Shown piece after piece: positions 39,901 through 48,579 of a stretch of DNA of 64,000 nucleotides. Position 1 is the stretch's first letter. Every line of letters starts with the position of its first letter. Made by a program: the position numbers and the translations under genes. Source of the stretch: Erythrobacter sp. (GTDB lineage: Bacteria; Pseudomonadota; Alphaproteobacteria; Sphingomonadales; Sphingomonadaceae); contig JAMNXO010000003.1 in assembly GCA_023653115.1 (NCBI GenBank), positions 121,412 through 185,411 of the forward strand, written 5' to 3'. The notes under the pieces are model-generated. The model saw only the letters and a list, made by a program, of their open reading frames with translations, did no database searches and was not told the DNA's origin.

Positions 39901-42044
39901 GCGCCGCCACTCTGAACGCGCTGCCGACACCGTTCCAGCGGCTGCTCGCCGTCCCTGCGGCGATGGCGCTGCCGGTCGGCATCTTTGCGCTGCTGGCGCT
40001 GATGGTGCTGCCGATCCCGGCGCTGCTGCTCGACATCTTCTTCGTGCTCAACATCGCGATCTCGATTGCGGTGCTGATGGTGGCGCTGAACGCAAGGCGG
40101 CCGCTCGACTTCTCGTCCTTCCCCTCTGTGCTGCTGTTTGCGACCCTGCTGCGGCTGGCACTCAACGTCGCCTCGACCCGCGTGGTGCTGGTTCACGGCC
40201 ACGAAGGCGGGGCGGCCGCCGGCCACGTGATCGAAAGCTTTGCCGCCTTTCTGGTGGGCGGCAATTTCGCGGTCGGGTTGTTCGTCTTTGCGATCCTGAT
40301 GATCATCAACATGATCGTGATCACCAAGGGCGCGGGCCGCGTCTCGGAAGTCTCGGCGCGCTTCGTGCTCGATGCCTTGCCGGGCAAGCAGATGGCGATC
40401 GACGCCGATATCGCCGCAGGGCTGATCACCGCCGACGACGCGCGCGAACGCCGCCGCGAGGTGACGGTCGAAGCCGATTTCTACGGCTCGATGGATGGTG
40501 CCTCCAAGTTCGTGAAGGGCGATGCGATTGCCGCGCTGTTGATCCTCGGGGTCAATATCGTCGCCGGTTTCGCGCTCGGGATGATCAGCCACGGGCTCAC
40601 CGCCGCCGAGGCGGGCGAGGCCTATGTCACGCTGGCGGTCGGCGATGCGCTAGTGGCGCAGGTGCCCGCGCTGCTGCTCTCCATCGCTGCGGCCGCGATT
40701 GTCACCCGCGTCTCCGACCAGCGCGATCTCGCCGGACAGATCGGCGGCCAGTTCGCCGATCCGCGCGGGTGGTTGCCGGTGGCGCTGATCCTCGGCGCGG
40801 TGGGCATCGTCCCTGCCATGCCGCAAGCGATCTTCCTGCCCGCTGCCGCCATCGCCGGCGCGGTGTGGTGGCAATTGCGCCGCCATGCCGCCGCGCCGCC
40901 CCCGCCACCTGCCCCTGCCGCCGAGCCGGCGCCCGACGCGATTGCGCTCGCCGATGTGTCGGACCAGACGCTGGTGACTATCGAGCTGGGCTATGGCCTC
41001 GTCGGCCTGGTCGATGAAGCGCAGAACGCCCCGCTGATCACCCGCATCACCGGCATCCGCAAGCAATTGTCACGCGATCTGGGCTTTGTGCTGCCGCAGT
41101 TCCGGATCCGCGATTCGCTCGATCTGCCTGCGCAGGACTATGCCGTGCTGCTTGGCGGGGTAAGCGTCGCGCGCGGCTCGGTGCGGCCGGGCAAGCTGCT
41201 CGCGATTGATGCAGGCGAGGTGCGCGCCATGTCCCCCGGGGGTCACGGGTTGGCGGGCGAGGCGACCCGCGATCCCAGCTTCGATTGCCCCGCGCTGTGG
41301 ATCGCGCCCTCGGCCCGCGATCACGCGATTGCCGAAGGCTTCCTGGTGGTCGATCCCGCCACCGTCATCGCCACCCACGCCAATCAGGCGCTGCTGGCCG
41401 AAGCCCACCAATTGCTCGGGCCAGACGAGGTGCGCGAATGGGTCGATGGTCTCAAGGCCCGCGCGCCGGCGCTGGTCGAGGCGGTGACCCCTGATCCGCT
41501 CACCCTGCCTGCGCTGACCCGCACCCTGCGCGCGCTGGTGGCCGACGGGATCGGGCTGGCGCACCCGCAGCCGCTGTTCACAAGCCTCGCGCTGGCGCTC
41601 CAGAAAACCGCCGATTTCGACGCGGTGATCGATGCCGTGCGGGCCGATCTTGGCGCGCGGCTGATCGCCCGCATCGCCGCGCCGGGCGAGCCGCTGAAGG
41701 TGGTAACGCTCGATGCGGGGCTCGAGAGCGCGATCCTTGGCGGGATGGTGGACCCTGCCAGTGGCCAGCCGCTGATCGAGCCGGATTGCGGCGGCATGAT
41801 CGTGCGCGAGATCAACACCATCGCCGATGCGCAAGGCAGTGCGATCGCGCTGATCGTTCAGCCGCCCGCCCGCCGCGCGCTCGCCGCACTTCTGCGTTCG
41901 CGCGCGCCGCGGTGTCTGGTGCTTTCGATTGCCGAACTGCCGCCGACCCAGCCGATCACGGTGGTGGGCGTGGTGGGTGACGCGGGCCAGCCGCAACCGT
42001 CCGCGCCCGCACTCGCCGCGCCGCCCGCGCTGGAGCCTGCCTGA
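39897..42044 (+). CDS. flhA: Flagellar export gate protein FlhA
   Basis: A 715-residue protein: eight hydrophobic segments in the first 330 residues, then a cytoplasmic domain that docks chaperone-substrate complexes. The FHIPEP region is clear: LNVASTRVVLVHGHEGGAAAGHVIESFAAFLVGGNFAVGLFVFAILMIINMIVITKGAGRVSEVSARFVLDALPGKQMAIDADI (broken by ordinary family residues). The start GTG overlaps the preceding stop (GTGA). The C-terminus ends with an Ala/Pro tail. Confidence 0.96.
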   Translation: MSAATLNALPTPFQRLLAVPAAMALPVGIFALLALMVLPIPALLLDIFFVLNIAISIAVLMVALNARRPLDFSSFPSVLLFATLLRLALNVASTRVVLVHGHEGGAAAGHVIESFAAFLVGGNFAVGLFVFAILMIINMIVITKGAGRVSEVSARFVLDALPGKQMAIDADIAAGLITADDARERRREVTVEADFYGSMDGASKFVKGDAIAALLILGVNIVAGFALGMISHGLTAAEAGEAYVTLAVGDALVAQVPALLLSIAAAAIVTRVSDQRDLAGQIGGQFADPRGWLPVALILGAVGIVPAMPQAIFLPAAAIAGAVWWQLRRHAAAPPPPPAPAAEPAPDAIALADVSDQTLVTIELGYGLVGLVDEAQNAPLITRITGIRKQLSRDLGFVLPQFRIRDSLDLPAQDYAVLLGGVSVARGSVRPGKLLAIDAGEVRAMSPGGHGLAGEATRDPSFDCPALWIAPSARDHAIAEGFLVVDPATVIATHANQALLAEAHQLLGPDEVREWVDGLKARAPALVEAVTPDPLTLPALTRTLRALVADGIGLAHPQPLFTSLALALQKTADFDAVIDAVRADLGARLIARIAAPGEPLKVVTLDAGLESAILGGMVDPASGQPLIEPDCGGMIVREINTIADAQGSAIALIVQPPARRALAALLRSRAPRCLVLSIAELPPTQPITVVGVVGDAGQPQPSAPALAAPPALEPA

Positions 42045-42766
42045 TGAAGCACGATCACACCGCCTTTGCCGCTGCTGCACCCTATGCGCCGTCGCGCGCC
42101 GAGGTTGCCGATCGCGTGCGCCGCTTCCTGCCGCTGGTGCGCCGCGCCGCGTGGCATATCCACGGCAGCGGGCGAGAGGGGCTCGAAATCGAGGATCTGG
42201 TGCAGGCCGGTATTGTGGCGCTCACCGAATGCGCCCAGCGCCACACCGGACCGACCGAGGACGGCTTTGCCGCCTATGCCAAGATCCGGGTGCGCGGCGC
42301 GATGCTGGATGAAGTGCGCCGCACTGCGCACGACACCCGCACCATGCGCCGCAAACGCAGCGCCTATGAACGCGCCTGCGAGGCCCTGCGCGGCCAGTTG
42401 GGGCGCGAACCGAGCCGCGCCGAAGTCGCCCGCCTGATGGAGGTGGATGACGCCGAACTGCTCAGCATCGAAAGCGCCGGCGTTACGCTCACCCCGATTG
42501 CCGACGAGTATGACGAGACCTCGACCGCCTTTGCCAGCGATGATCCCGATCCCTTCGAGGCGCTGTGCGCCGCCGAAGATCGCGAGCGGCTGCTGCGCGC
42601 GATGATCCAGCTGCCCGACCGGCTCAAACTGGTGCTGCAGCTGTTCTTCGTCGAGGAACTGAACCTCACCGAAATCGCCGCCGTGCTCGAAGTTAGCGTG
42701 CCCCGCGTCCACCAGCTGCGCGCAAAAGCCCTGAAGGATTTGCGCGCGCTGATGGAGGGGGAATAA
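42044..42766 (+). CDS. fliA: RNA polymerase sigma factor FliA (sigma-28)
   Basis: A 240-residue sigma-70 family factor. Region 2 contains EIEDLVQAGIVALTECAQRH and FAAYAKIRVRGAMLDEVRR; region 3 GREPSRAEVARLMEVDDAEL; region 4 ends in LPDRLKLVLQLFFVEELNLTEIAAVLEVSVPRVHQLRAKALKDLRAL (helix-turn-helix). It should recognise the TAAA-N14-SCCGYTCT promoters in this window. Its ATG overlaps the flhA stop. It is expressed from the upstream sigma-54 operon, giving the usual class II to class III order. Confidence 0.95.
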   Translation: MKHDHTAFAAAAPYAPSRAEVADRVRRFLPLVRRAAWHIHGSGREGLEIEDLVQAGIVALTECAQRHTGPTEDGFAAYAKIRVRGAMLDEVRRTAHDTRTMRRKRSAYERACEALRGQLGREPSRAEVARLMEVDDAELLSIESAGVTLTPIADEYDETSTAFASDDPDPFEALCAAEDRERLLRAMIQLPDRLKLVLQLFFVEELNLTEIAAVLEVSVPRVHQLRAKALKDLRALMEGE

Positions 42767-42770
42767 CACC

Positions 42771-42867
42771 CGTCCGCCCTGAGCCTGTCGAAGGGCTGCA
42801 CTTTTCTTCTAGCGGCAACACCACACATCGAAAGAAAGGCAGTCCTTCGACAGGCTCAGGACGAACG
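42771..42867. repeat. REP-type inverted repeat pair
   Basis: The left arm (42771-42798) and the reverse complement of the right arm (42840-42867) agree at 25 of 28 positions around CCTGAGCCTGTCGAAGG, a palindromic repeat seen in many proteobacterial genomes. The arms are separated by 41 nt of AT-richer sequence. It lies between the convergent fliA and amidohydrolase genes, a typical REP/BIME site, and may form a bidirectional 3'-end structure. Confidence 0.85.
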
Positions 42868-42891
42868 GATCTGGCTTAGGTATCCGCCAGC

Positions 42892-45800
42892 TTACCCCGC
42901 GTCGCCGTCGGCATGGCCCCGGCCTTCGGCGGTCGCCTCGGCCGAACCGCCAGCGCCCTTGCCGCCGTTCGCTTCCCACCAATAGGGCTGCCGCTTGGCA
43001 TCGCCCGTGCCGACTTCGTTGAGCGTCTTGGCGTCATACAGCCGCCCGCCAATCATCACCTGTTCGATATTGTCAGAATTGGCGATGTCCTTGCTCGGAT
43101 CGTCAGTCAGGATCACGAGATCGGCCAGTTTGCCCACCTCGATGCTGCCGATGTCCTTGGCCATGCCGAGCGACTCCGCCGAGGCGATGGTGCCCGCCTT
43201 CAGCGCTTCGACCGGGCTCATCCCGCCGCGCGCGAAGCTCCACAGCTCCCAATGCGCGCCGATGCCGGCCTGCTGGCCATGCGCCCCGATGCTGACCTTG
43301 ACGCCGCGCTGGGCGAGCTTGCGCGCCTCGCGGGCGTTGTTGTCATCGACGAAGGCCCACTCGGGCGCCTTGGTGCGGCGCGCGGTTTCTGCGAGCAGCG
43401 CCTTGGGCGGGGTGTGAACCATCAGCGGGTGATCGAACACGTCCATCGCCTGCCGCCAGTACGGATCGCCGGCAAGCCCGCCATAGGTCACCACCAGCGT
43501 CGGCGTGTAGTTGGTGTTCCCCTGACTGAAGAATTGCAGCACATCCTCGTAGAACACATCGACCGGGACATTGTGCTCAAGCGTCGAGTTGCCGTCGGCG
43601 ACAAGGTTCATGTCCATTCCGAACAGCGATCCGCCCTCGGCCACCACCAGCATATTCTCGGCCGCCGCAGCGCGCGCGACCATCTGGCGCTGTTCGCGCC
43701 GCGGCTGGTTGTAGTTCTTCACCGAAATGCCGCCCTGCGCCTTGATCCGGCGCACGTGGGCAAGCGCATCCTCATAGGTGTCGATCCGCGCATAGACGTC
43801 CGCCGCCTTGGCGCCGTAGATGATCTCCCCGGTGGAGAAGATGCGTGGGCCGAGGGTGAGGCCAGCGCGCTGGCGTTCGGCGGCCGCGAACACCGTGCTC
43901 GCCTGGCTTGAAGGGTTGTGGACCGTGGTCACCCCCATCGCCAGATCCTGCAGCAGCGACCAGTTCTGTTCGGGGATCAGATCGCCGATGCCATAGGCAC
44001 CGTGGGCGTGGGCATCGACGAGGCCGGGCATGATGGTCTTGCCGCTGGCATCGATGAAGCGCGTGCCTTCGGCAAACTTGATACGCACGGTGGTGGCATC
44101 ATGGACACCGGTAATCCGGTCGCCCTCGATCACGATCATGCCGTTTTCGATCACGCCGGCATCATCCGCGCCGAGGCCTGCGCGCATGGTCAGCACCCGC
44201 GCGCCGGTGATCACCGTGGTGCCGACAGGCTTGGCCTTCTCGGCCGTCACGCCCAGGGGAATGCCGGTGGTGGTCGGGGTGTAGGCGGCGGTCTTGTCGG
44301 CGTCCGCCTTGGGCGCGGCGGCGAAGAAATCGCTGACATTCGCGCTTTGGAGGCTCGGGCCGATCGACCAGAACAAAGTCGCGCCGCCGTTCGCCCAGCC
44401 GAGATAATCCGCGCCCCCGGTGCTGACCTTGGTAACGGGGAGCGAGCCGCCCTTTTCGCTGACATCGACCGGCTTGCCGCCCGGCACCACCGGCATGGCG
44501 AAGACTTCGTAATTCTGGCGGAAGGCGATGGTGCGGCCATCGGGCGCGATGCGCAGATCATTGGCGAGATCGCCCTTGGCGTGGACCCGCTTGGCCTCGC
44601 CATTGAGATCGGTCGAGACGAGCGCCAGCCCGCCGCCTTCGCGCCCCACCATGAACAGGCGGTCGGAGGACGCGCCCCATTGCGGGTTCGCCCCGTCGCG
44701 GGAGACGAGGCTGGGCTCGCCTCCGCCCAGCGACATCACGTAAATCCCGGCACCTTCCGAGTAATCGGCGGCGGTCAGGTATCCGCCCCCGCGCTTTTCG
44801 AAGGCGATCATGGTGCCATCGGGCGAGAAGGCGATATTGCCGAAATGGCCTGGCCCGGTCAGCACGCGGCGGTTCTGGCCGCTGGCATCGGCGATGATGA
44901 TTTCGCCCAGCTTGGCGTCGCTCCAGCGCACATAGGCGAGCTGGCTGCCATCGCGGCTGAAGGCGGGGAAGGCTTCGATCGCGCCGTCCGCATCGCCTGT
45001 CAGCGGCGCGGGCGCATCCTTGCCGCGCGCGGACTTGGAATGAAGCTTGCCCAGCGTCTCGAACACCACGCGGGCCCCATCGGGCGACAGCGTGGCAAAG
45101 CGCGGCATGGTGGTGACAAAGCTGTCGGGCGCGACATCGATCACCGGATGCGGCGCGCTTGCCACCCCGCGGGTATCGTTGACGCTGAAGGGGATCACCG
45201 CATGGCCGCTGCCGTCGCGGTTCACGCGGTTCAATTTGCCGCCCCCCCAGAACACGATGCCGCTGCTATCGGGCAACCAGTCGATATTGGGATAGACCCC
45301 GGTGACCGCCCAGGTCTCCTGCACGTCGAGATCGAGCGCGCCGTAGATCATCTGCTCGCGCCCGTTGGCGAGGTCTTTCACCCACAGCTGGCTCTTGTCC
45401 TTGTCGCGGCGAACGAAAGCGAGCTGCTTGCCATCGGGCGAAGGCGCCGGCCGCACCGCGCCGCCATAGCCGGACACTGCGGTAGAGACTTCGCCGGTCG
45501 CCAGATCCTTGCGCTCGATCGCGAAGATCCCCGCATTGGAATCCTGCGCATATTCGAAGATCGGCCCCGAGGTGGTGTTGCGGGTGTAATAGATCGCGCT
45601 GCCATCGGGGGCGAACACCGGCTCGCCGAGCTCCTTTTGCAGACGTTCATTGGCGCGCTCGACCACCTGCACCCCGCCGCCGCCGCTGACATGGTAGAGC
45701 CAGATTTCGCCTGTCCCCGCGCTGCGTTCGGTGGTGAAGTGCTTCTTGGCGGCAATGAAGCGCCCGTCGGGCGACCATGTCGGCTGGTTGAGAAGACGGA

Positions 45801-46224
45801 AGTCCTCCTTGGTCACCTGCCGCTTGTCGCTGCCGTCGCGGTTCATCACCCAGATATTGTCCCCGCCGGCGCGGTCGGAGGTGAAGGCGATGCGCGTGCC
45901 ATCGGGCGAGAAACGCGGCTGCACTTCCCAGGCCAGCCCCTCGGCAATTCGCTTGGGCGTGCCGCCAGTGATCGGCATGGTGTAGATATCGCCGAGCAGG
46001 GTGAAGGCGAGCGTCTGCCCATCGGGCGACACATCGACATCCATCCACGTGCCTTCATGAACCTTGATGGGCACCTGCTTGATCACCGCACCCTTGGGCG
46101 CCTCGACGCTCCAGCTTTCGTCTGCCTTGGCGGCTTTGCCCTTGGTCTGGGCCACAACCGGTGTGGCAATGCCAAAGGCAAGGGTCGTGGCCCCGGCGAA
46201 CAGGGCGGCGGCGATATGGCGCAT
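42892..46224 (-). CDS. Secreted amidohydrolase with N-terminal WD40-like (PD40/TolB) propeller
   Basis: A 1110-residue protein with a signal peptide (ALFAGATTLAFGIATPVVAQ). Residues about 50-620 hold many PD40/TolB-like blades (SPDGTRIAFTSDRAGGDNIWVMNRDGSD, SPDGRFIAAKK, SPDGKQLAFVRRD and others). The C-terminal amidohydrolase domain (about 670-1080) begins TVITGARVLTMRAG, has the metal motif DAHAHGAYG, a later Lys-containing segment SVKNYNQ and ends AGTIASAESLGMAKDIGSIEVGKLADLVILTDDP. Such propeller/amidohydrolase fusions are common in sphingomonads and are thought to be periplasmic peptidases or related hydrolases; the substrate is unknown. The tail is Gly/Ala-rich. Confidence 0.9.
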   Translation of the reverse strand: MRHIAAALFAGATTLAFGIATPVVAQTKGKAAKADESWSVEAPKGAVIKQVPIKVHEGTWMDVDVSPDGQTLAFTLLGDIYTMPITGGTPKRIAEGLAWEVQPRFSPDGTRIAFTSDRAGGDNIWVMNRDGSDKRQVTKEDFRLLNQPTWSPDGRFIAAKKHFTTERSAGTGEIWLYHVSGGGGVQVVERANERLQKELGEPVFAPDGSAIYYTRNTTSGPIFEYAQDSNAGIFAIERKDLATGEVSTAVSGYGGAVRPAPSPDGKQLAFVRRDKDKSQLWVKDLANGREQMIYGALDLDVQETWAVTGVYPNIDWLPDSSGIVFWGGGKLNRVNRDGSGHAVIPFSVNDTRGVASAPHPVIDVAPDSFVTTMPRFATLSPDGARVVFETLGKLHSKSARGKDAPAPLTGDADGAIEAFPAFSRDGSQLAYVRWSDAKLGEIIIADASGQNRRVLTGPGHFGNIAFSPDGTMIAFEKRGGGYLTAADYSEGAGIYVMSLGGGEPSLVSRDGANPQWGASSDRLFMVGREGGGLALVSTDLNGEAKRVHAKGDLANDLRIAPDGRTIAFRQNYEVFAMPVVPGGKPVDVSEKGGSLPVTKVSTGGADYLGWANGGATLFWSIGPSLQSANVSDFFAAAPKADADKTAAYTPTTTGIPLGVTAEKAKPVGTTVITGARVLTMRAGLGADDAGVIENGMIVIEGDRITGVHDATTVRIKFAEGTRFIDASGKTIMPGLVDAHAHGAYGIGDLIPEQNWSLLQDLAMGVTTVHNPSSQASTVFAAAERQRAGLTLGPRIFSTGEIIYGAKAADVYARIDTYEDALAHVRRIKAQGGISVKNYNQPRREQRQMVARAAAAENMLVVAEGGSLFGMDMNLVADGNSTLEHNVPVDVFYEDVLQFFSQGNTNYTPTLVVTYGGLAGDPYWRQAMDVFDHPLMVHTPPKALLAETARRTKAPEWAFVDDNNAREARKLAQRGVKVSIGAHGQQAGIGAHWELWSFARGGMSPVEALKAGTIASAESLGMAKDIGSIEVGKLADLVILTDDPSKDIANSDNIEQVMIGGRLYDAKTLNEVGTGDAKRQPYWWEANGGKGAGGSAEATAEGRGHADGDAG

Positions 46225-46333
46225 GAAAAGTCTCCCTCAGTTGGCGCGAGAGACTAGCGGGGCGAAACGATATTGCTAGGGGGCGAAACGTCGTTGGTCG
46301 ATTACGGACAGCGGCTTGAGGGGATGGCACCGG

Positions 46334-47296
46334 ATGCTGCGCACAATCACGAACAATTTCGCTTTGCTGACCGTGATCGGCGTCGCGTGCGCGTGGTTCT
46401 TCCCGCCTGCGTTTACCTGGATGACCGACGGGCGGATCGCGGTGGCGGGTCAGCCGCTGCTAAGCCTCGCGCTCGGCGTGATCATGCTGGCGATGGGGCT
46501 GACGCTGACCTTCGATGATTACCGTCAGCTCGCCGCCGCCCCGCGCGCGCTGATTGCCGGGGTGGCGCTGCAATTTGCGGTGATGCCGCTCGCGGGTTTT
46601 GTGATTGCGCGCGGGCTGGCGCTGGAGCCGGGGCTGGCGGTGGGGCTCATTCTGGTCGCCTGCTGTCCGGGCGGCACGGCATCGAACATCGTCACCTTTC
46701 TGGCGCGCGGGAACGTGGCGCTGTCGGTGGTGATGACGATGGCCTCGACGCTGGCCGCCGTGGTGCTGACCCCGCTGCTGACGGGCTGGCTGGCGGGGGC
46801 TTACGTGGAGATCGACCGGCTGAACCTGCTTGTCCAGATGGTCAGCGTGGTGCTGGTGCCGGTGGTGCTGGGGACGCTCCTCAACCGCCTGTTCCCGCGC
46901 GCCGCCGAGCGGGTGAGCGCGGTGCTGCCGCTGATCGCCATTGTGCTGGTGATCCTGATCGTCGGCGGGATTGTCGGCGGGGCAAAGGCGCAGATTGCCC
47001 AGCACGCAGGCGTGCTCTTGCTGGCGACCTTCCTGCTGCACGCGGCAGGCTTTGCGCTCGGCTATGTGCTGGCCCGCGCGCTCCGCCTCGGCGTGGTGGA
47101 GGCGCGGACGATTTCGATCGAGGTCGGGATGCAGAACTCCGGCCTCGGCTCAGGCCTCGCCAAAACCCCTGCGTTTGCGGCGCAATTCGCCGATATCACG
47201 CAAGCCGCCCTCGCCCCGGTTCCGGCAGCGATTTCGGCGGTGTGGCACGTGCTGATCGGGAGCCTGCTGGCGGGGTGGTGGCGGCGCAAGCCTTAG
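46334..47296 (+). CDS. Bile acid:sodium symporter family protein
   Basis: A 320-residue polytopic membrane protein with about nine to ten hydrophobic segments. Family (BASS) blocks are LSLALGVIMLAMGLTLTFDDY, VAGFVIARGLAL-like LAGFVIARGLALEPGLAVGLILVACCPGGTASNIVTFLARGNVALSV (PGG..SN..t..A.G...LS) and EVGMQNSGLGSGLA. It probably cotransports sodium with an organic anion; in bacteria the substrate is seldom bile acid. The ATG at 46334 is preferred over an upstream TTG. It overlaps the 3' end of the convergent acyl-CoA dehydrogenase by 4 nt. Confidence 0.9.
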   Translation: MLRTITNNFALLTVIGVACAWFFPPAFTWMTDGRIAVAGQPLLSLALGVIMLAMGLTLTFDDYRQLAAAPRALIAGVALQFAVMPLAGFVIARGLALEPGLAVGLILVACCPGGTASNIVTFLARGNVALSVVMTMASTLAAVVLTPLLTGWLAGAYVEIDRLNLLVQMVSVVLVPVVLGTLLNRLFPRAAERVSAVLPLIAIVLVILIVGGIVGGAKAQIAQHAGVLLLATFLLHAAGFALGYVLARALRLGVVEARTISIEVGMQNSGLGSGLAKTPAFAAQFADITQAALAPVPAAISAVWHVLIGSLLAGWWRRKP

Positions 47297-48579
47297 CCGT
47301 ACATCCCCCGCTTCGGCCCGAGATAGCCGAACAGGTAGGCCCCCACTTTCCGCATCTGGATCTCCTCGCTGCCTTCCGTGATCCGGTAGCGGCGGTGGTG
47401 GCGGTAGATGTGCTCGAACGGCTTGTGGCGCGAATAGCCGATGCCGCCGTGGACCTGCATCGCGCGGTCCGCCGCCTCGCACACCAGCCGGTTCGCCCAG
47501 TAATTGCACATCGAGACCTTGTCGGAGATGGTGCGTTCAATCTCCTCGTGGGGCATATTGTCCATCTCCCACGCGGTCTTGAAGATCAGGAGGCGCAGCA
47601 TTTCCGCCTGCGTCGCCAGCTCCACTAGCGGGAACTGGATGCCCTGATTGCGCGCCAGTTCCTCGCCGAAGGGCTTCCTCTCCCGCGCGTATTTGACGCT
47701 TTCATCGATGCAATAGAGCGCCGCGCCGCAGCTACTCGCCGCCTGCCGGATGCGGTTCTGGTGGACGAAGCTCTGCGCCAGCGCGAGGCCGCGGCCTTCC
47801 ACGCCGAGGATCGCGCTATCGGGCACCCAGACGTTGGTGACGCTGAGGCGCGGGTGATCGGTGGGCATGTTGAAGGTCCACATCCACTCCTCGATTTTCA
47901 GGCCCTCGGTGGGATTGGGGACGAGGAAGCAGGTGATCCCGCTCGCATCCCCCGCCTTGCCCGAAGTGCGCGCGAACATGGCGCAGTGGGTGGCGACGTG
48001 CATCCCGGTGATCCACATCTTCTCGCCATCGATCCGCCAGCCGTCGACGCCGTCCCGCGTTTCGCGCACCGCGACCGTCTCCATGTGGGTGGCGTCCGAT
48101 CCGTGGTGCGGTTCGGTGAGGCCAAAGGCGACGCGGCGGGTGCGTTCAAACCCGCCGGTGATGAATTCGTTCTTCTGCTCCTCGGTCCCCCACTGGTCGA
48201 ACATGGCGACGAAGGGGAAGTTGCCGACGATGGAGTGTTCGTTCTGCAAGTCGTTGTGGAGGCCGAGGCCTTGGCGCGCGAAGTGCTCGCGGATCACCGC
48301 CATCCACAGGTTGCTGCCGTCCTTTCCGCCGTAGCGTTTGGGCGCGGAGAAGCGCCAATGGCCCGCCTTGTCCGAGCGACGGGTGGCTTCCTTGAGCAGT
48401 TCCTCCCACTCGTGCCGGGGCAAGCCGCCCGCCTCGAAGTCCGTCCGCGCATATTCGCGGCGGTGGTCGAAGAAGCGGATGTTGTCGTCCTGCTGCTCGA
48501 GCGGCTTGATCTCGGCGGCGATGAAGGCGTCGAGTTCGTCGAGATAGGCAGCCAAGTCGGCGGGGATGGCGAAGTCCAT
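47293..48579 (-). CDS. Acyl-CoA dehydrogenase (ACAD10/11-like group)
   Basis: A 428-residue flavoprotein. The FAD/substrate blocks are present: FGLTEPHHGSDATHMETVAVR, WRIDGEKMWITGMH, FVHQNRIRQAASSCGAALYCIDESVKYARERKPFGEELARNQGIQFPLVELATQAEMLRL and VHGGIGYSRHKPFEHIYRHHRRYRITEGSEEIQMRKV, each in the standard order. Its start overlaps the stop of the kinase-like gene upstream (TAATG). Pairing of an APH-type kinase with this type of dehydrogenase is known from ACAD10/11 and levulinate (Lva) pathways, where 4-hydroxyacyl-CoA is phosphorylated and then converted to enoyl-CoA. Use of such a substrate here is inference. Confidence 0.92.
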   Translation of the reverse strand: MDFAIPADLAAYLDELDAFIAAEIKPLEQQDDNIRFFDHRREYARTDFEAGGLPRHEWEELLKEATRRSDKAGHWRFSAPKRYGGKDGSNLWMAVIREHFARQGLGLHNDLQNEHSIVGNFPFVAMFDQWGTEEQKNEFITGGFERTRRVAFGLTEPHHGSDATHMETVAVRETRDGVDGWRIDGEKMWITGMHVATHCAMFARTSGKAGDASGITCFLVPNPTEGLKIEEWMWTFNMPTDHPRLSVTNVWVPDSAILGVEGRGLALAQSFVHQNRIRQAASSCGAALYCIDESVKYARERKPFGEELARNQGIQFPLVELATQAEMLRLLIFKTAWEMDNMPHEEIERTISDKVSMCNYWANRLVCEAADRAMQVHGGIGYSRHKPFEHIYRHHRRYRITEGSEEIQMRKVGAYLFGYLGPKRGMYG

